Source: Marchantia polymorpha subsp. ruderalis (taxonomy: Eukaryota; Streptophyta; Marchantiopsida; Marchantiales; Marchantiaceae). Taken from it: a DNA stretch of 64,000 nt. The notes beneath the pieces are model-generated. The model was not told the origin of the DNA. It searched no databases and worked only from the letters and a program-made list of their open reading frames with translations. How positions within the stretch are numbered: position 1 is the stretch's first letter; every line of letters starts with the position of its first letter. Below, one piece after another: positions 1-10,920 of this stretch. The translations under genes and the position numbers were made by a program. The stretch lies in contig AP031352.1 in NCBI GenBank assembly GCA_037833965.1, positions 30,754,501 to 30,818,500 on the forward strand, in the 5' to 3' direction.

Positions 1-68
1 CAGAACTCAAGGACACAAACACGCAAAGGAAATGGGTTCCTGATCTGCACTTCTGATGGGAAAGAACC

Positions 69-97
69 CCAGGCAAAACGCCTGGAACTATTTTATA
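69..97 (-). promoter_or_regulatory. TATA-like box plus hairpin in element D 3' region
   Basis: Read on the minus strand, TATAAAA (97-91) is followed by the hairpin CCAGGC-GTTTT-GCCTGG (85-69). The same arrangement occurs after the ORF in copies B, C and A. The second stem pair is C-G here and A-T in B, a compensatory change. It could be a core promoter with a structured leader, as at a U3/R border, or an RNA 3'-end signal. The role is inferred. Confidence 0.4.
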
Positions 98-133
98 CCT
101 TCTAAGTCCTACCTAGCACTATACTGCACTACG

Positions 134-3100
134 CTACACGCCAGCACGGAACCACGCTACACTACACTCCGCGGAACCTGTACTACGTCTCCTGCGCGGC
201 CGACTGCCGCGCACTAACTCCCTACCCTGCCACTCTTCCGCTCGACTGCGCAGTCCCAACCTCTGCAACGCCGCGGACACCTCCCCCTCGAGGGCGGACA
301 TGGTATCCTGTGCCTTCGACAGAAAGGCCTCGAGCTTCTTCGCTACCTTCCGCCGACTCCTACTGTCGCCTGACAACAACCCGGCTGCGCGCAATTCAAA
401 CTCACGCAGTGTGAGTTTCTCCTGCGCCTTCACTTCCCAGTGGGCGTAGCCCTTGAGGCAGTGGGCGACTCGCCTCGCCGTCTCCACCTTCGTGCGATCC
501 GCCTCCTTCCTGCGATCCTCTTCAATTATCACTAATTGCGATTCGGCTTCAGCACGTTGCGCCCTCAATTCGCCACACTCTGACTGTAACCTGCGGATTA
601 ATTCTTCATCCGCCTGCCGTGCGAGCTGACATTGTTCCAACAACCGCGTCTGTCGCACGAGCTCCTCTGACAAAATCCGATTCTGGGCCTGCTCAGAATC
701 GAGTGCTTCCTTGACCTTCACCTGCTCCTTGGTGAGCTCGCCCAGTTTCTCATCCTTCATCTTCTCGGAGTGCTTGTAGAATTTCTGATTAAGCTTGTAC
801 TGTCCCCACAAGCACTCATGCTTCTCCTTCAAGTCCCTCAACTCCTGGTCCACTCTAGCTAATAGCTTGCTGGTGTGGACTTTAGTGCGAGTCCGCCTGC
901 GCACTAACTCGATGTAAGATCCCGGCTGGAGTGGGTCGGCGTATTTATCGACCTTGCGATCCAAGTACCGCAGCAACGGAATCACCTGCTCAGAGAGCGC
1001 CGCCGCCGGCGCTCCAACAATTTCCTCCTCCTCCTCCTCGGTGTCTTCTGCTCCTGACATTTCTTCCGTGGAGCCCCCGTCGTCATCATCCGAGTGGAGA
1101 ATTTCAGTCGCCATTGATTGCGTCGGCGACTGCCCCGAGTGGGGCTGCACGTCGTCGACGTGTGCTGCCTGCGAAGGCACGGCTGCAGCCTCGCTGCTCG
1201 TCGCCAAAATGTCTAAGGCGGAAGGCGAATGTACCCGAGCGGCATCCCCGTCGCTCGCTGGTTGATTGCCTACCGCGTTCTCTCTGTCGCCGTCGTCCGT
1301 CGCCGAAGGCGATTGAGCGGAGGGTGGCTGCGCGGGGTTGGATTGCGCATCGCGTATCGAGATTTCATCCCGCGGACAGTCACTCCGCTCCTCCGTCTGC
1401 TGCTCCCTCGATCGGTCCGTGGGGGCTGTGCCCGGCCCGTGCGCAGGCGCATTTGCCGGCGCCTTGTCCGTCGCAGGCGTAGCGCCGCGGACATCTATCG
1501 CCGAAGGCGACATGGCCGGGGGCCACACGCCCGATGTTCCTTGGCCTATAGGCCCTACCGCCGAAGGCGCATCTATCGGCGGACTTCCCGCCGATGGTGC
1601 GGCCTCCGCACGCTCTCTGCTCGTATCTCCTCGGCTCGAAGGCCCTGGCGCCGAAGGCGCAAATTGCGGCGCGTGGTGCGCCGGAGGGTCTGGCCCCGAG
1701 GGCCGGTGTCTCGTAGGCGGTTCTTCCGCCGGCTCCTTCCCCTTCCTACGTTGGAACGGGGGTGATTCTTGCCTGTGCACATGCGGCACGTGCGGAGGTG
1801 TCCTGTGCACAGGCGACCTGTGCACAGGCGAGCGCCTGTGCACAGGCGGACTGCTCCTTCCCACGCGTAAGCGTAGATCCACGTCCACTTGTGTTCGCCG
1901 GTTCGCGGAGGCTCGTCCGTCCGCGGAGGTTCGCCTGTGCGCAAACGGAACATCTGTCCGCATCGCACGTGGTAACTCCGGAGGCCCTTGGCCCGTAGGC
2001 GGCCTCTCTCCCGACGAGGTTGCAGCGTGGCCCGTCGCTCGTGCGGTCGACCGCGCTTCCTCTCGCCTCTCTGGCGACGCACTTCCTATCTCCGTCGCAA
2101 TTGTCGCCGTGTCTGCACTGTCAGCTGGTAGCACCAGTCTGCGTGCCTTCTGCTTCGGCCGGCTGTATGGCTCGCACAGCGGCCGCGGTCGAATGGGAGT
2201 AGAGGGTTCTTGATGCTGCTCCTCTTCAGACTCTTCCCTCCATCGCCGCTTCCGCGGCACTCGCGCTGCAGGGGTGTGTCTCCCTTCGTCCCTCCGTCTT
2301 GATGGGGTAGAAGTCGGTGACTCCTCTGCATCAGTATCAACCTCGTTCTCCCGCACATACTTCCCGGGATGGTCGATGGACAATGGCGGAAAATGTTCAA
2401 GCTCTTCCGCTGTCAAACAATTCCGCTGTCGATAAAAATTGATGAGGAAAGGAGAAAGATGGTTTAGAGTTCCCCCCTTCTCCTCAAACGCGTGCTGTCG
2501 CATCACCCTGTGCAGGATGCTCGCCCAGTGAATTGGAGTTCCCTCGATGACGCACTCCACAAAAGAGACCTGCCACAATGTGATGTAGCAGGCGCGGTGC
2601 GGCTGCAGTAATTGCATCAGCGCCGCGGACAAAGTCCGGCGAAATCGATCTTTGTAATCACGGGTCCTGTACCCATTCTTGGTAGACCTCCCGGTCTTGA
2701 ACAGCTCCACAAATTGCGCTTCTTCTTGCTTGGTCACCTTGATGCTCTCGCTGTCGAAAAGGAGATGCCCTGGCATGCCAGCACATCTTCCCAACGCCTG
2801 CGCCCAATCTTGGACTGTCCACCGATCAACATGCGGACGCAATCCGCGCGAGGGTGGTCCCTGTGGCTCTAGCCACTCGCGCACCATATTCGCGCAGATG
2901 TAATTCCATCCCCATAGCAAGAAATCGAGCTTTCTTGCTATTAAGCGCTCTTCGAAAGCGCGCAGCCCGTTCTGCGGCAGGCGAAGTGGCACCATCCGCA
3001 ATCTGCTCGGTCTCGTCATTGCGTTCCTTGGGTTCGCTCGCCCGCTCATTCTACTTCCGCACTGTCCGCGTTTCTTTCTCTCTCGGCAAACTCTAATCGC

Positions 3101-3271
3101 TCTCAATTCCAAATCACGCGCACTCACTTCTCCCTCAATCAACAAGAAATCTCCTGTGTGACGACGACGAGAATGTTCCGCAGCCAGCAGATGGATGCGC
3201 GCAGCGCGCACAAGAGATTGGAATCGCGAATTCAAGAATGGGACATTCTCCGCCGCCCGGTCGAAGGTCAT
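134..3271 (-). CDS. Element D protein, 1045 aa, coiled-coil, no enzymatic domain recognised
   Basis: This is a single intact exon. The start is supported because copy A has a methionine at the same aligned position (11589) in the same GACCATGAC context. Residues about 104-312 form a conserved globular part rich in aromatics (LDFLLWGWNY, REWL, DRWTVQDW, TRDYKDRFRR, GGTLNHLSPF), shared with B and A. Residues about 315-730 are low-complexity P/S/R/T-rich and carry peptides such as PVHR, translated from palindromic DNA repeats. An acidic stretch follows at about 735-765, then a conserved VIPLLRYLDRK block and long heptad-rich coiled coil to about 920. The end is a conserved basic region (HCLKGYAHWE, LREFELRAA) with an RRRR cluster. 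It may be a gag-like or DNA-binding protein of the element. I do not recognise the family with certainty. Confidence 0.7.
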   Translation of the reverse strand: MTFDRAAENVPFLNSRFQSLVRAARIHLLAAEHSRRRHTGDFLLIEGEVSARDLELRAIRVCRERKKRGQCGSRMSGRANPRNAMTRPSRLRMVPLRLPQNGLRAFEERLIARKLDFLLWGWNYICANMVREWLEPQGPPSRGLRPHVDRWTVQDWAQALGRCAGMPGHLLFDSESIKVTKQEEAQFVELFKTGRSTKNGYRTRDYKDRFRRTLSAALMQLLQPHRACYITLWQVSFVECVIEGTPIHWASILHRVMRQHAFEEKGGTLNHLSPFLINFYRQRNCLTAEELEHFPPLSIDHPGKYVRENEVDTDAEESPTSTPSRRRDEGRHTPAARVPRKRRWREESEEEQHQEPSTPIRPRPLCEPYSRPKQKARRLVLPADSADTATIATEIGSASPERREEARSTARATGHAATSSGERPPTGQGPPELPRAMRTDVPFAHRRTSADGRASANRRTQVDVDLRLRVGRSSPPVHRRSPVHRSPVHRTPPHVPHVHRQESPPFQRRKGKEPAEEPPTRHRPSGPDPPAHHAPQFAPSAPGPSSRGDTSRERAEAAPSAGSPPIDAPSAVGPIGQGTSGVWPPAMSPSAIDVRGATPATDKAPANAPAHGPGTAPTDRSREQQTEERSDCPRDEISIRDAQSNPAQPPSAQSPSATDDGDRENAVGNQPASDGDAARVHSPSALDILATSSEAAAVPSQAAHVDDVQPHSGQSPTQSMATEILHSDDDDGGSTEEMSGAEDTEEEEEEIVGAPAAALSEQVIPLLRYLDRKVDKYADPLQPGSYIELVRRRTRTKVHTSKLLARVDQELRDLKEKHECLWGQYKLNQKFYKHSEKMKDEKLGELTKEQVKVKEALDSEQAQNRILSEELVRQTRLLEQCQLARQADEELIRRLQSECGELRAQRAEAESQLVIIEEDRRKEADRTKVETARRVAHCLKGYAHWEVKAQEKLTLREFELRAAGLLSGDSRSRRKVAKKLEAFLSKAQDTMSALEGEVSAALQRLGLRSRAEEWQGRELVRGSRPRRRRSTGSAECSVAWFRAGV
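1771..1850. repeat. Cluster of palindromic GCCTGTGCACAGGC repeats inside the ORF
   Basis: Three perfect or near-perfect copies of the palindrome CCTGTGCACAGG, plus one variant with CACATG, lie head to tail inside the low-complexity coding part of element D. They translate as repeated PVHR-type peptides in the element frame. The same palindrome recurs in the 5' non-coding part near 3567, 3620-3655, 3938-3972 and 3998-4012. Confidence 0.85.
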
Positions 3272-4517
3272 GGTCGACTCGTGGTCGTGAAGAACGTCTC
3301 ACTTGATGGCCGCGCCGGCTGTACGCTGGAACGGTCTTCGCTCTCACGCGCGGCTTCACGCTCCGCCGTCGTCGATTAAACTCTCACGCTCGAATTGGCG
3401 GATTTGAACTCCGCGAGCGTGTCGCCCTGCGGACATGGGGGCGTAGCGCCGAAGGCGAGTTTTCCGCCTTGCGCGGTACACTTGTTCGTACCGCCCCTCG
3501 GCCAATCTCCTTCTGCCTTGACGCGTGTGTCCGCATGTCGGACAAAAATTCAACTCCTGCCTGTGCGCAGGCAGGAGCCTCGGCGGATCCTCCGCCGGTG
3601 CGGAACTTGAACATCCTCCTGTGCACAGGCGCTCGCCTGTGCGCAGGCGAATTCCGTCCGCGGCGCTGCGCTGGCGCGGAAGGCGTTGACCGTGGTCAGC
3701 CGTCTCCGTCCAGTCTGTCCGTTCCTTGTCTCTCCGTCGGCGCTTCCGCCGCCGCAACTCCGTCCGTCCAAGAGCGCATCCACCCGTGCCGTCCGCATGG
3801 TCCGTACCGATTGGATTACTCTGGCGGCTCTTCCGACGTACGCGGCGCTGCGCTGGCGCGGAAGGCGCCGTACACTTTCTACCTCACAAGGCGCATTTCT
3901 AGGGCCCAAGGCGGATTTTCCGCCGACGCCGAAGTGCCTGTGCACAGGCGAACGCCTGTGCGTAGGCGGACTTTGCGCCTTCCCTAACCCTACTTCGCCT
4001 GTGCACAGGCGAACGCCTTCGTCCGCGCATAGGACAAAACTTGAATCCCCCTTCCGCGTAGGCGGAATTCGCGCCGGTGGCGAAATCCTTCCGCCGGAGG
4101 CGACCGCCTCCGTTTCTTCCAGTAGCGATAACTCCCTAAGTCCTCGTCCATTCCAAGCGTTCTTGGGCTCGTTGGAATCAGCGCGTCGAGCTCTTTCCAA
4201 CGGGATCCTAACTTGGTCAAGGCGCCCGAGGGTTGACCTAATTACGGGGGTTGCTCTCCAGCCGCGGACGCAACCTCCGAAGGCGGGTTTTGCGCCTTGC
4301 GCCGTAGAGATCCTAACTGCAGAGCTCGCAGGGAGGGTGGTGCCTGTCCTTACTGCGGCACCCCAAATCCCAGATTCTACAAGATCCCTCGAGAATCCCC
4401 GCGATCTTCCGGATTCACTCTGTTTTGATGTACCGAAGGCTATTTACAATGCTGCCAGGGTACAGTTTTCCAAAAATGTTTTAATTTCCTCAAAATTGCC
4501 AAAAGTGGGGTACCACA
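3272..4517 (-). other. Element D 5' non-coding region
   Basis: This GC-rich stretch lies between the element's outer end and the ORF. It carries many short dyads: GCCTGTGCACAGGC and variants, and CGCCTTCGGCG-type palindromes. The outermost 80 bp (a TGTGG end, an AAAACATTTTT block and a GTAAATAG block) is shared with copies A and C. Short open frames on both strands look like by-products of the repeats. Confidence 0.6.
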
Positions 4518-4518
4518 G

Positions 4519-6824
4519 GGGATCTCCTCTTCGAGGCCGACAGCGTGAAAGTGTCCCAGGAGGAAGAAGTCTCTTACAATGAGCTCTTCAAGGTGGCTAG
4601 ACATCCCAAGAACGGTTTCCGGACACGGGATTACAAGGATCGATTGCGGAGAAATGTCGCGACGGCATTGCTGCAGATATTGCAGCCGACCAAGACCGCT
4701 TACATGCATGGTTGGCAGGTAGAGTTCGTGGAGCTAGTGTTGTCAGGAGCTCCGGTGCATTGGGCACGGCTCCTGTGGAAGGTGACGCGCCAACATGCGC
4801 AAGAAGAGAGGGGAGGAACGCTCAATCATCTATCGCCTTACTTAATCGTGTTTTACCGGGCGATGGGATGTTTGACGAATGCTGAGAAAACTCGGTTTCC
4901 GCAGCTGAGCCGGACTTATCCAGGTAGATATTCGAGGGAGGCCGAAGTAGACACGGATCCGGACGAGGAACCTGCCAGTACGCCTCCGGCTCCGGCTCCA
5001 GCCAGAGCAGCAGAAGAACGTCGAAGTGAGCGCATTCCGCGCAAGCGGAAGTGGGATGAGAGACCTGAGGACAGGCAGCCGGAAGTACCAGCTGCGCCGA
5101 CTCGTGGTCGGCCCACCCCCGAGCCTCACAGTCGACCAAAACAGAGGGCACGCAGAATGCCAACTGTTACTGAGGAGACCAGGCGAACTCCGACCCGGCG
5201 GAATCTCACACAGGAAGAGATAATTGCTCAGGTCCTAGGGAAGACGGCAGAAACCTCTGCACAGAAGGCACCACGGCCTTCGGGAGGAGATGGACGGACT
5301 GACGACCGGCCGACTGCGAGTCGGATGACTGAAGGTCGACAAGCGGAAGGAAGGCCAACTGAACGGCACGTTGAACCGGACAGCAAGCCGGAAGCAGAAG
5401 AGAGTTTGGCTGACGAGCCAACAATCCTCAGAGGGTCGTCTTCGGCGGAAGGCACTTCTGGAAGAACGCCACCAGCAAACAGGCCAAGTGGAGTCAAGAC
5501 GCGCAGGGTGTATCCGACTCCCAGTCGGACAACTGCTGGTCGGCCGACTGCGAGTCGGACAACAGAGAGTCAGCCGGATTCGCCGACTGCGAGACGGATG
5601 GGGCCAACGACGAGTGTGCGGACGCCTTCGGCGGACGCACCTTCAGCAAGGACACCTTCCGCGCAGATTGCGCCGGAAGGACAGGCAGCAGAAGCGGGCG
5701 GATCAAGAGTGACAAAAGTCACTGCGGCGTCGACACCTTCACAAACCGAAGATCAAGCCGGAACAGGGGCTCAAGCAGTGGGATCTCCCACTGCCCTGGA
5801 TATTTTAGCAGGCAGTGGAGCAGCAGTCGCAGCGGAAGCTGCTGCGCGCCACAGTTCCAGGGAGTCGCCAAGGGATTCGGTGGCGACTGAGATCCTCGAG
5901 ACTGAGGATGAGACGAGCTCGGAAGAGCAAGAAGAGGATTCGGTGCAGAAAACGCCAACAGGGGTGCTGTGCGAACAGATAGTTCCACTCCTGCGATATC
6001 TGGATCGCAAGACATCCAAATACGCAAGTGCCTTAAAACCGCAGTCTTATGTGGAGACAATCAGGCGAAGGACGAGGAGCAAGGTGGCAAGGTGGGCCTC
6101 TAGGTGCGGAGTATATGTGGATAGGAACACCGCCCTCCGACAACACCTGGCGGTCACCCAGAAGCTGTACCAAACCTTGCAGCAGCAGAAGGAGGATGCG
6201 GCGACGAAGAGTCAGGCGGAGGCCGAACTAATACGGGCAAAGATCGAGTCGGAACTGCAGGAGGAGCGGAGACAGAACAAAGTCCTAGCAGCCGAGCTTG
6301 CGCGCCAGACGCGCGCCTTAGAGGAAAGTCAAAGAGCCCGCAAGGAGGATGAGGAGTTGTTGTGCAACTTGCAAACCGAGTGCTCGGATTTGAGGGCACA
6401 ACGCGCGGATTTAGAAATGCAGCTGGCAGAGGTGGAGAGCAGCTGCAGGGCACGAGGAGAGTTGGCGGCACGGGTGACTCGTTGTCTAAAAGGATACACC
6501 CATTGGGAGGTGGCAGCTCAAGAGAGGGTTACACTCCGGGAGTTCGAGCTTCGGGCGGCGGCCTTGACGGAAGGTGACAGTCGGAGTCGGCGGCGAGTGG
6601 CGAGAAAATTAGAAACTTTCTTGTCGGGTGCGCGCGACACTATGGCGCACTTGCAGTCGGAAGTCACTGCAGCGCTCCGACGCCTGGGGTTACGCAGCCG
6701 GTCGGAAGACTGGCAAGGTAGAGACAGTAAGCGAAGCAGTCCGGCGCGCAGGAGGCGCAGCACCGGATCTGCTGAGTGCAGTAGAGTAGTTTGGTTTCGC
6801 GCAGATGCTGCGAGTGGTAGATAG
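4519..6824 (+). pseudogene. Element B ORF, interrupted by element D (759 aa from the first internal Met)
   Basis: This is a homologue of the element D protein whose N-terminal part was separated by the insertion at 4517/4518. The frame is open from 4519 (DLLFEADSVKVSQ) to the stop at 6824, and the first methionine is at 4545. Conserved blocks are TRDYKDRLRR, PVHWARLL, GGTLNHLSPYLIVFYRAMGCL, IVPLLRYLDRK, a coiled-coil segment, and CLKGYTHWE/LREFELRAA near the end. The middle is diverged P/T/S/R-rich sequence with its own dyad repeat, CCGACTGCGAGTCGG (5310, 5544 and an imperfect copy at 5583), in place of the D palindrome. Without the N-terminus it is presumably non-functional as a whole protein, although the remaining frame has no internal stop. 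Confidence 0.7.
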
Positions 6825-7782
6825 GATAGCGTAGTGCTAGTTAGGATCTTTTGAGAGTATAAAGTAGATCAAGGCGTTTTGCCTTGGGACTCTTCCAGTT
6901 TCGGAAGTGCAGATCAGGAACTCACTTTCTTGGCGTGTTTGTGCATTTTTGGTCCTGGCACCACGTAGAGAAGCTGCAGCATAGCGAAGTTACCGTATGT
7001 TGTAGTTGAAGGCCTTCGGCTGAATGTTCAGAGCTAGCACCCGGTTAGAGACTTGAGTAGTGCGGATCTGCACCTGCGGGTGATTTCTGATGCTCAGAGC
7101 CGGCTGCGAGTTAGATACTTGAACAGTTCCCCCTTACTCCTTCGAGTGACATATCCTGATTGTACTCCTACGGGAAGTTTCCCCTGAATGCCAATGTGAA
7201 GTTTCATTACTTCGTGTAAACCTTGGTTTGTAATTCAGGTTGTGTGTGTGTTACTGGATCGTGTTTTCAGTAAGTTCTCAGTCGGGTCTGCACTCCCTGC
7301 GTTTTGTGTGATGGTCGAGGGTGACGTCCACGGCGTACGTAGAGGCTTCGTTCCGAAGTGAGAAGTCCAGTCCGGGTACCCCCGCTAGTTCCTGGCGGAA
7401 GGGCAGTAAAAGCCGGAGTGGGAGGCACTTCCTGCAGAACCTCTGAGTGAACTTACGAGACACTTTCCTCCTGAAATCCGAAGCGGAGGTCCTGACCGAC
7501 CTCCGAGTTGTGCTTTTTGCCAGTTTCAGGTGTGTGTGTGTGTGTGTTGAGTGACCACGCTGTACCGTGCATCCTCCGAGCATCCTCCGAGTTGAGATCC
7601 TCCTCCGAGTCGAGCCTCCGAGTCGAGCACTACAGTATTTCTGGGAGTGACAGTCGCCTAGAATTCAAACTCTACAAAAGTCTGTTAAACGTGACACTTT
7701 TACTCTGTGTGTTGCCTCTGTCCCTGTGGGTTCGATCTTTTTACCACCATACTGCAGTTTTAGCCTTTGGTGGGTTATTACA
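6825..7782 (+). other. Element B conserved 3' region
   Basis: About 0.95 kb of non-coding sequence, closely matched by 13855-14816 in C and partly by 17034-17918 in A. It has a TATA-plus-hairpin start, a TG-dinucleotide run near 7530-7546, repeated CCTCCGAG motifs near 7576-7628, and the terminal inverted repeat. Short open frames here are not conserved as proteins. Confidence 0.6.
6858..6886 (+). promoter_or_regulatory. TATA-like box and hairpin after the B ORF
   Basis: TATAAAG (6858-6864) is followed by the stem-loop CAAGGC-GTTTT-GCCTTG (6870-6886). The unit lies 33 bp after the ORF stop and is kept in all four family members. That suggests selection for a promoter or an RNA structure. Confidence 0.4.
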
Positions 7783-10388
7783 AAACCGCTCTAGCACGTA
7801 TGTCTCTAACGAGGAGCGTATAAACTTCAATGCAGCCTGAATCGCGCTTCCAAGGTGGAAGGTCAGGAGGCATGCCGGCTGATAAATAAGCCAGTGAGGT
7901 AGAAATAACACTATCTATGGAATGGAAATTTTGTATTTTTCTGGTCACAACAGCAAAGGTCAAAATCTGGAGCCTGTAGTATTCAGCAGCCTGTAACTGA
8001 TGCTGAACACATTCCTCCATCGAGATTCAGGCTTGAACAGATCAATAAACACTAAATCTCTGTACTTAATATCTTAGACTTATACACCATACGAGAGAGA
8101 ACAATTAACAGCGGGATTCACAACTCAGAAGATCTGATCGTTTGAATGATTTTTATACACAATGGAGTACCGTACTAGACAAAGGGTCCAATCCTGGCAA
8201 TAAACTGAAATGGACTCGATAACCCATAATATGTAAATGAAAAGTCTAACATCATGCAAGAAGTGCATGTCAGTTCAGAACTGGGTGCATATCTCAAACA
8301 TATGCAAAACTTTCGATATAGCACAATCTAAACGCCTGGGATCTGTCAGTAATAACTTCCGAGAATTAGCACTACTCTGAATCTCCAATGCCATGAATCT
8401 AGTAACGAAAACTTACGTAATATTGCAGAATCGCAGACGAGTGATTGAGAGAAGATGATGAACTGGAACAGGACTCTCACTTCATGCAGCTTCAAGACTG
8501 GGATGGGATGGTAAAGACCTTATGATCTACCGCATTTATAGCAGCATACTAAGGTATCATGGAATGATTCTTCTGAACACCTTACGTAAAGGAATGTGGT
8601 GACTCTGATGAGGATTAGATAGCAACATGGAAAGCATGGGTGATGATAGCTTCAGAAACCATAAACAAATGTCAGTTCGTTCTGAAGGATCAGTACATTT
8701 CCCAGTCTCAATGTTTGTTACCGCAGATCCAACTTGCTTGGTTTTGAGGCTGACTCGGAGAGATGGAAGCCGACAAGATTCGTTGACGTTTAAGTCCTCA
8801 AGCGATGCAGCCGGTGGGCTTGCTCGCCTGAAACCTGAAGAGGAGAAAATTCAAGATAAGTAACAAAGTTGACACATGAACAAGGACAGTATAGAGTGGA
8901 GAGTACAGTGCAAACTGAAAGCAAGATATCAGAACAAGAAGACTCAGCACAGAGTCCAAGCACGAGCAATGTGAAAAGGAAAACACAGAATCCAATGAAG
9001 CAAGAATTAGATGAAAATGTAGAGCATTATCTTCAAGTTACCAGTTACATCATCCAAGCTCTGCCATAGTGTGCAATATTATACTATTTTTCAGAATATT
9101 AGTCGATTAGAATTTGCCATAACTAGTAAAACTGGCTCATTGCAACAGTATCTCCAGTCACTCTTGGTAGTTCGACACTGTCTAAGGAGGTGGGACCTGG
9201 CGTCTTTATTTTGCTTAAAATCTCCACGCAAGGTTGATCGGAGTACGTGTTATACATGCATGCAGAAATATGCATCAATGTGCTTATGATGTCGAACGCC
9301 CGTTGGGTGAAGGAATAAAGCAGTTTTCTATATAGAAAAATATGATTCTGATGAACTTCTAGCTAGAACAAGTGCAGAGGGACTCCATCTACCACGTCTT
9401 TATGGATTGATCAGATTTTGAACTGTCCGGTTGCATTTTCCCAGCAGTGAAAATATATTTCAGAGAATGAAATTTCAAGTCATGTCAGAAATGCTTATGG
9501 AGTAGCTACTAAGTTGAGCTAATTTTCTGCTTATCTGCTCAAAGTGATAGATGATCAGATTTGGGACCCGAATCTGATCATTCAGCTATTTTAGTTCGTT
9601 CAGTGCTCTGATGGACGAAATAATTTGGCATTCTAAGTCTAGTTTCACATTAACACAGCCGGGAACAAAAACACTGTTTAACAATCACTTCCAAGTGATG
9701 ATAAATCACAATTACTTTTGTCTTCGAACGGCCGATTGATATTGCTGACATGATACACGACTAAAGGGAAACATTTCGAGAATATTGAGTTTAATTGAGA
9801 GTCTAGCTCATGAAAATGTTGAATCTAGACAATAAACTGTTAGAAATTTTTCATTAAGTTTTATGAATCTACAATTAGATTACAAGAATCAACTTAATGC
9901 AGAGAGAGAGTGTATTTATTCGGCTTAAAAACAATATCTATATATATCTCTACTCATAATCGTAAGTGTGGAAATGGTCATGAAATATTACACAAGTATA
10001 TGTTTGTCATCCCTTTGCTACGCATGTAGTGGCTTGACCATCTTAGTGGTTAAAGTATATTATAACGTGTTTTCGCACAAGTAAAGAAACTCCATAATAT
10101 ATTGCTTTGCACTAAAAAAGAGTACTAATATTGGTTTACCAAGGAAATGCAGGAATCGTAGCTACGAAATAATAGAATGATGCAGTGGGAATGATCGCAA
10201 AATCACCTCTATAAAGACTTCAACGGCATATAACAAAAGAACTATTTCTATAAAAGTAACAATTCAAAATGAAGTATTGTAAGACCCTTATATAATTTTT
10301 AAATCATCTTTAGTTATGTTTTTGAAAGTAAATGTATATATAGGAAACTTGTATGTCGCACAAAGGAAGAAAAAGATAAATGTAATAT
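7783..10388. other. Host spacer between elements B and A, no gene seen
   Basis: This AT-rich unique sequence lies between two family members. The small open frames (for example 8627-8863) lack codon bias, splice context or recognisable domains. Nothing else was identified. Confidence 0.5.
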
Positions 10389-10782
10389 TGTGGTAACACA
10401 CTTTTGGTATTTATGCGGAATATAAAACATTTTTGGAAAAATGTACCGCAACAGCAGTGTAAATAGTGATCGGTACATTTAAATAGAGTGAAAATGGATG
10501 ATCTCGTAGAATCATCGAGAATCATCGAGTTGGGCGCAATGTCCGGAACAGGCGCCCGCCCTGAACGATCAACTCTGAAGGAGTTCTCCTTCGGCGCAAG
10601 GCGCATAATCTGCTTTCGGCGCTAGAGTAATCCCTGAGAATCTATGCAATTCACAAACGCCTTGACTTGGTTAGGGTTTAGGTGGAAAAAGCTTGACGCG
10701 CTGGTTCTAGCGAGCCCAAGAACGCCCAAAACAGATAAGTACTCAGGGAGTTGTGACGGTCGAAAGATACGAAGACTTTCGC

Positions 10783-10920
10783 CTACGTATAGGCGAAGGA
10801 AGTTCGCCTACGCACAGGCGAAATGGGTTTGACGTCGGCGGGAAGTCCGCCGAGAATTTTGCCTACGCGGGACAAATGCCGCCTACGCATAGGCGGACGG
10901 ACAGAGCCTGTGCATAGGCA
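10783..10920. repeat. Palindromic repeats of element A
   Basis: Several GCCTACGCATAGGC, GCCTACGCACAGGC and GCCTGTGCATAGGC copies lie here, some paired with GCCGAAGGCG-like dyads. They are sequence variants of the element D palindrome. Further copies lie within the A coding remnant at about 15317-15420. Confidence 0.7.

Larger units (their letters stand above)
1..4517 (-). mobile_element. Element D: ORF-bearing TG...CA element, 3' end off-window
   Basis: On the minus strand the element begins at 4517 with TGTGGTACCCCAC, close to the starts of copy A (10389) and copy C (12414). It then has about 1.2 kb of GC-rich non-coding sequence, a 1045-aa ORF and the start of the conserved 3' region, which runs off the left edge. 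It sits inside the ORF of copy B, which resumes at 4518. The expected 5-bp target duplication would be GGGGA (4518-4522), but its partner lies outside the window. D is the best-preserved coding copy, so it is probably the youngest here. No RT, integrase, RNase H or DDE transposase motif was seen, so it is likely non-autonomous. It could be a terminal-inverted-repeat transposon or a very long LTR. Confidence 0.75.
4518..7782 (+). mobile_element. Element B: ORF-bearing element, 5' part displaced by D
   Basis: The visible part is the 3' two thirds of a family member. The ORF resumes at the right border of element D, and the conserved 3' region ends at 7782 with GGTGGGTTATTACA. That end is identical to the end of C, and its reverse complement resembles the TGTGGTAACCCAC start. 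The next bases (AAACC, 7783-7787) would be one copy of the 5-bp target duplication; the other copy is outside the window. Confidence 0.7.

Noticed and set aside
931..2213. Long plus-strand open frames opposite the element D ORF
   Set aside because: They are shadows of the GC-rich, palindromic coding repeat; no homologue frame is conserved in A or B, whereas the minus-strand protein is.
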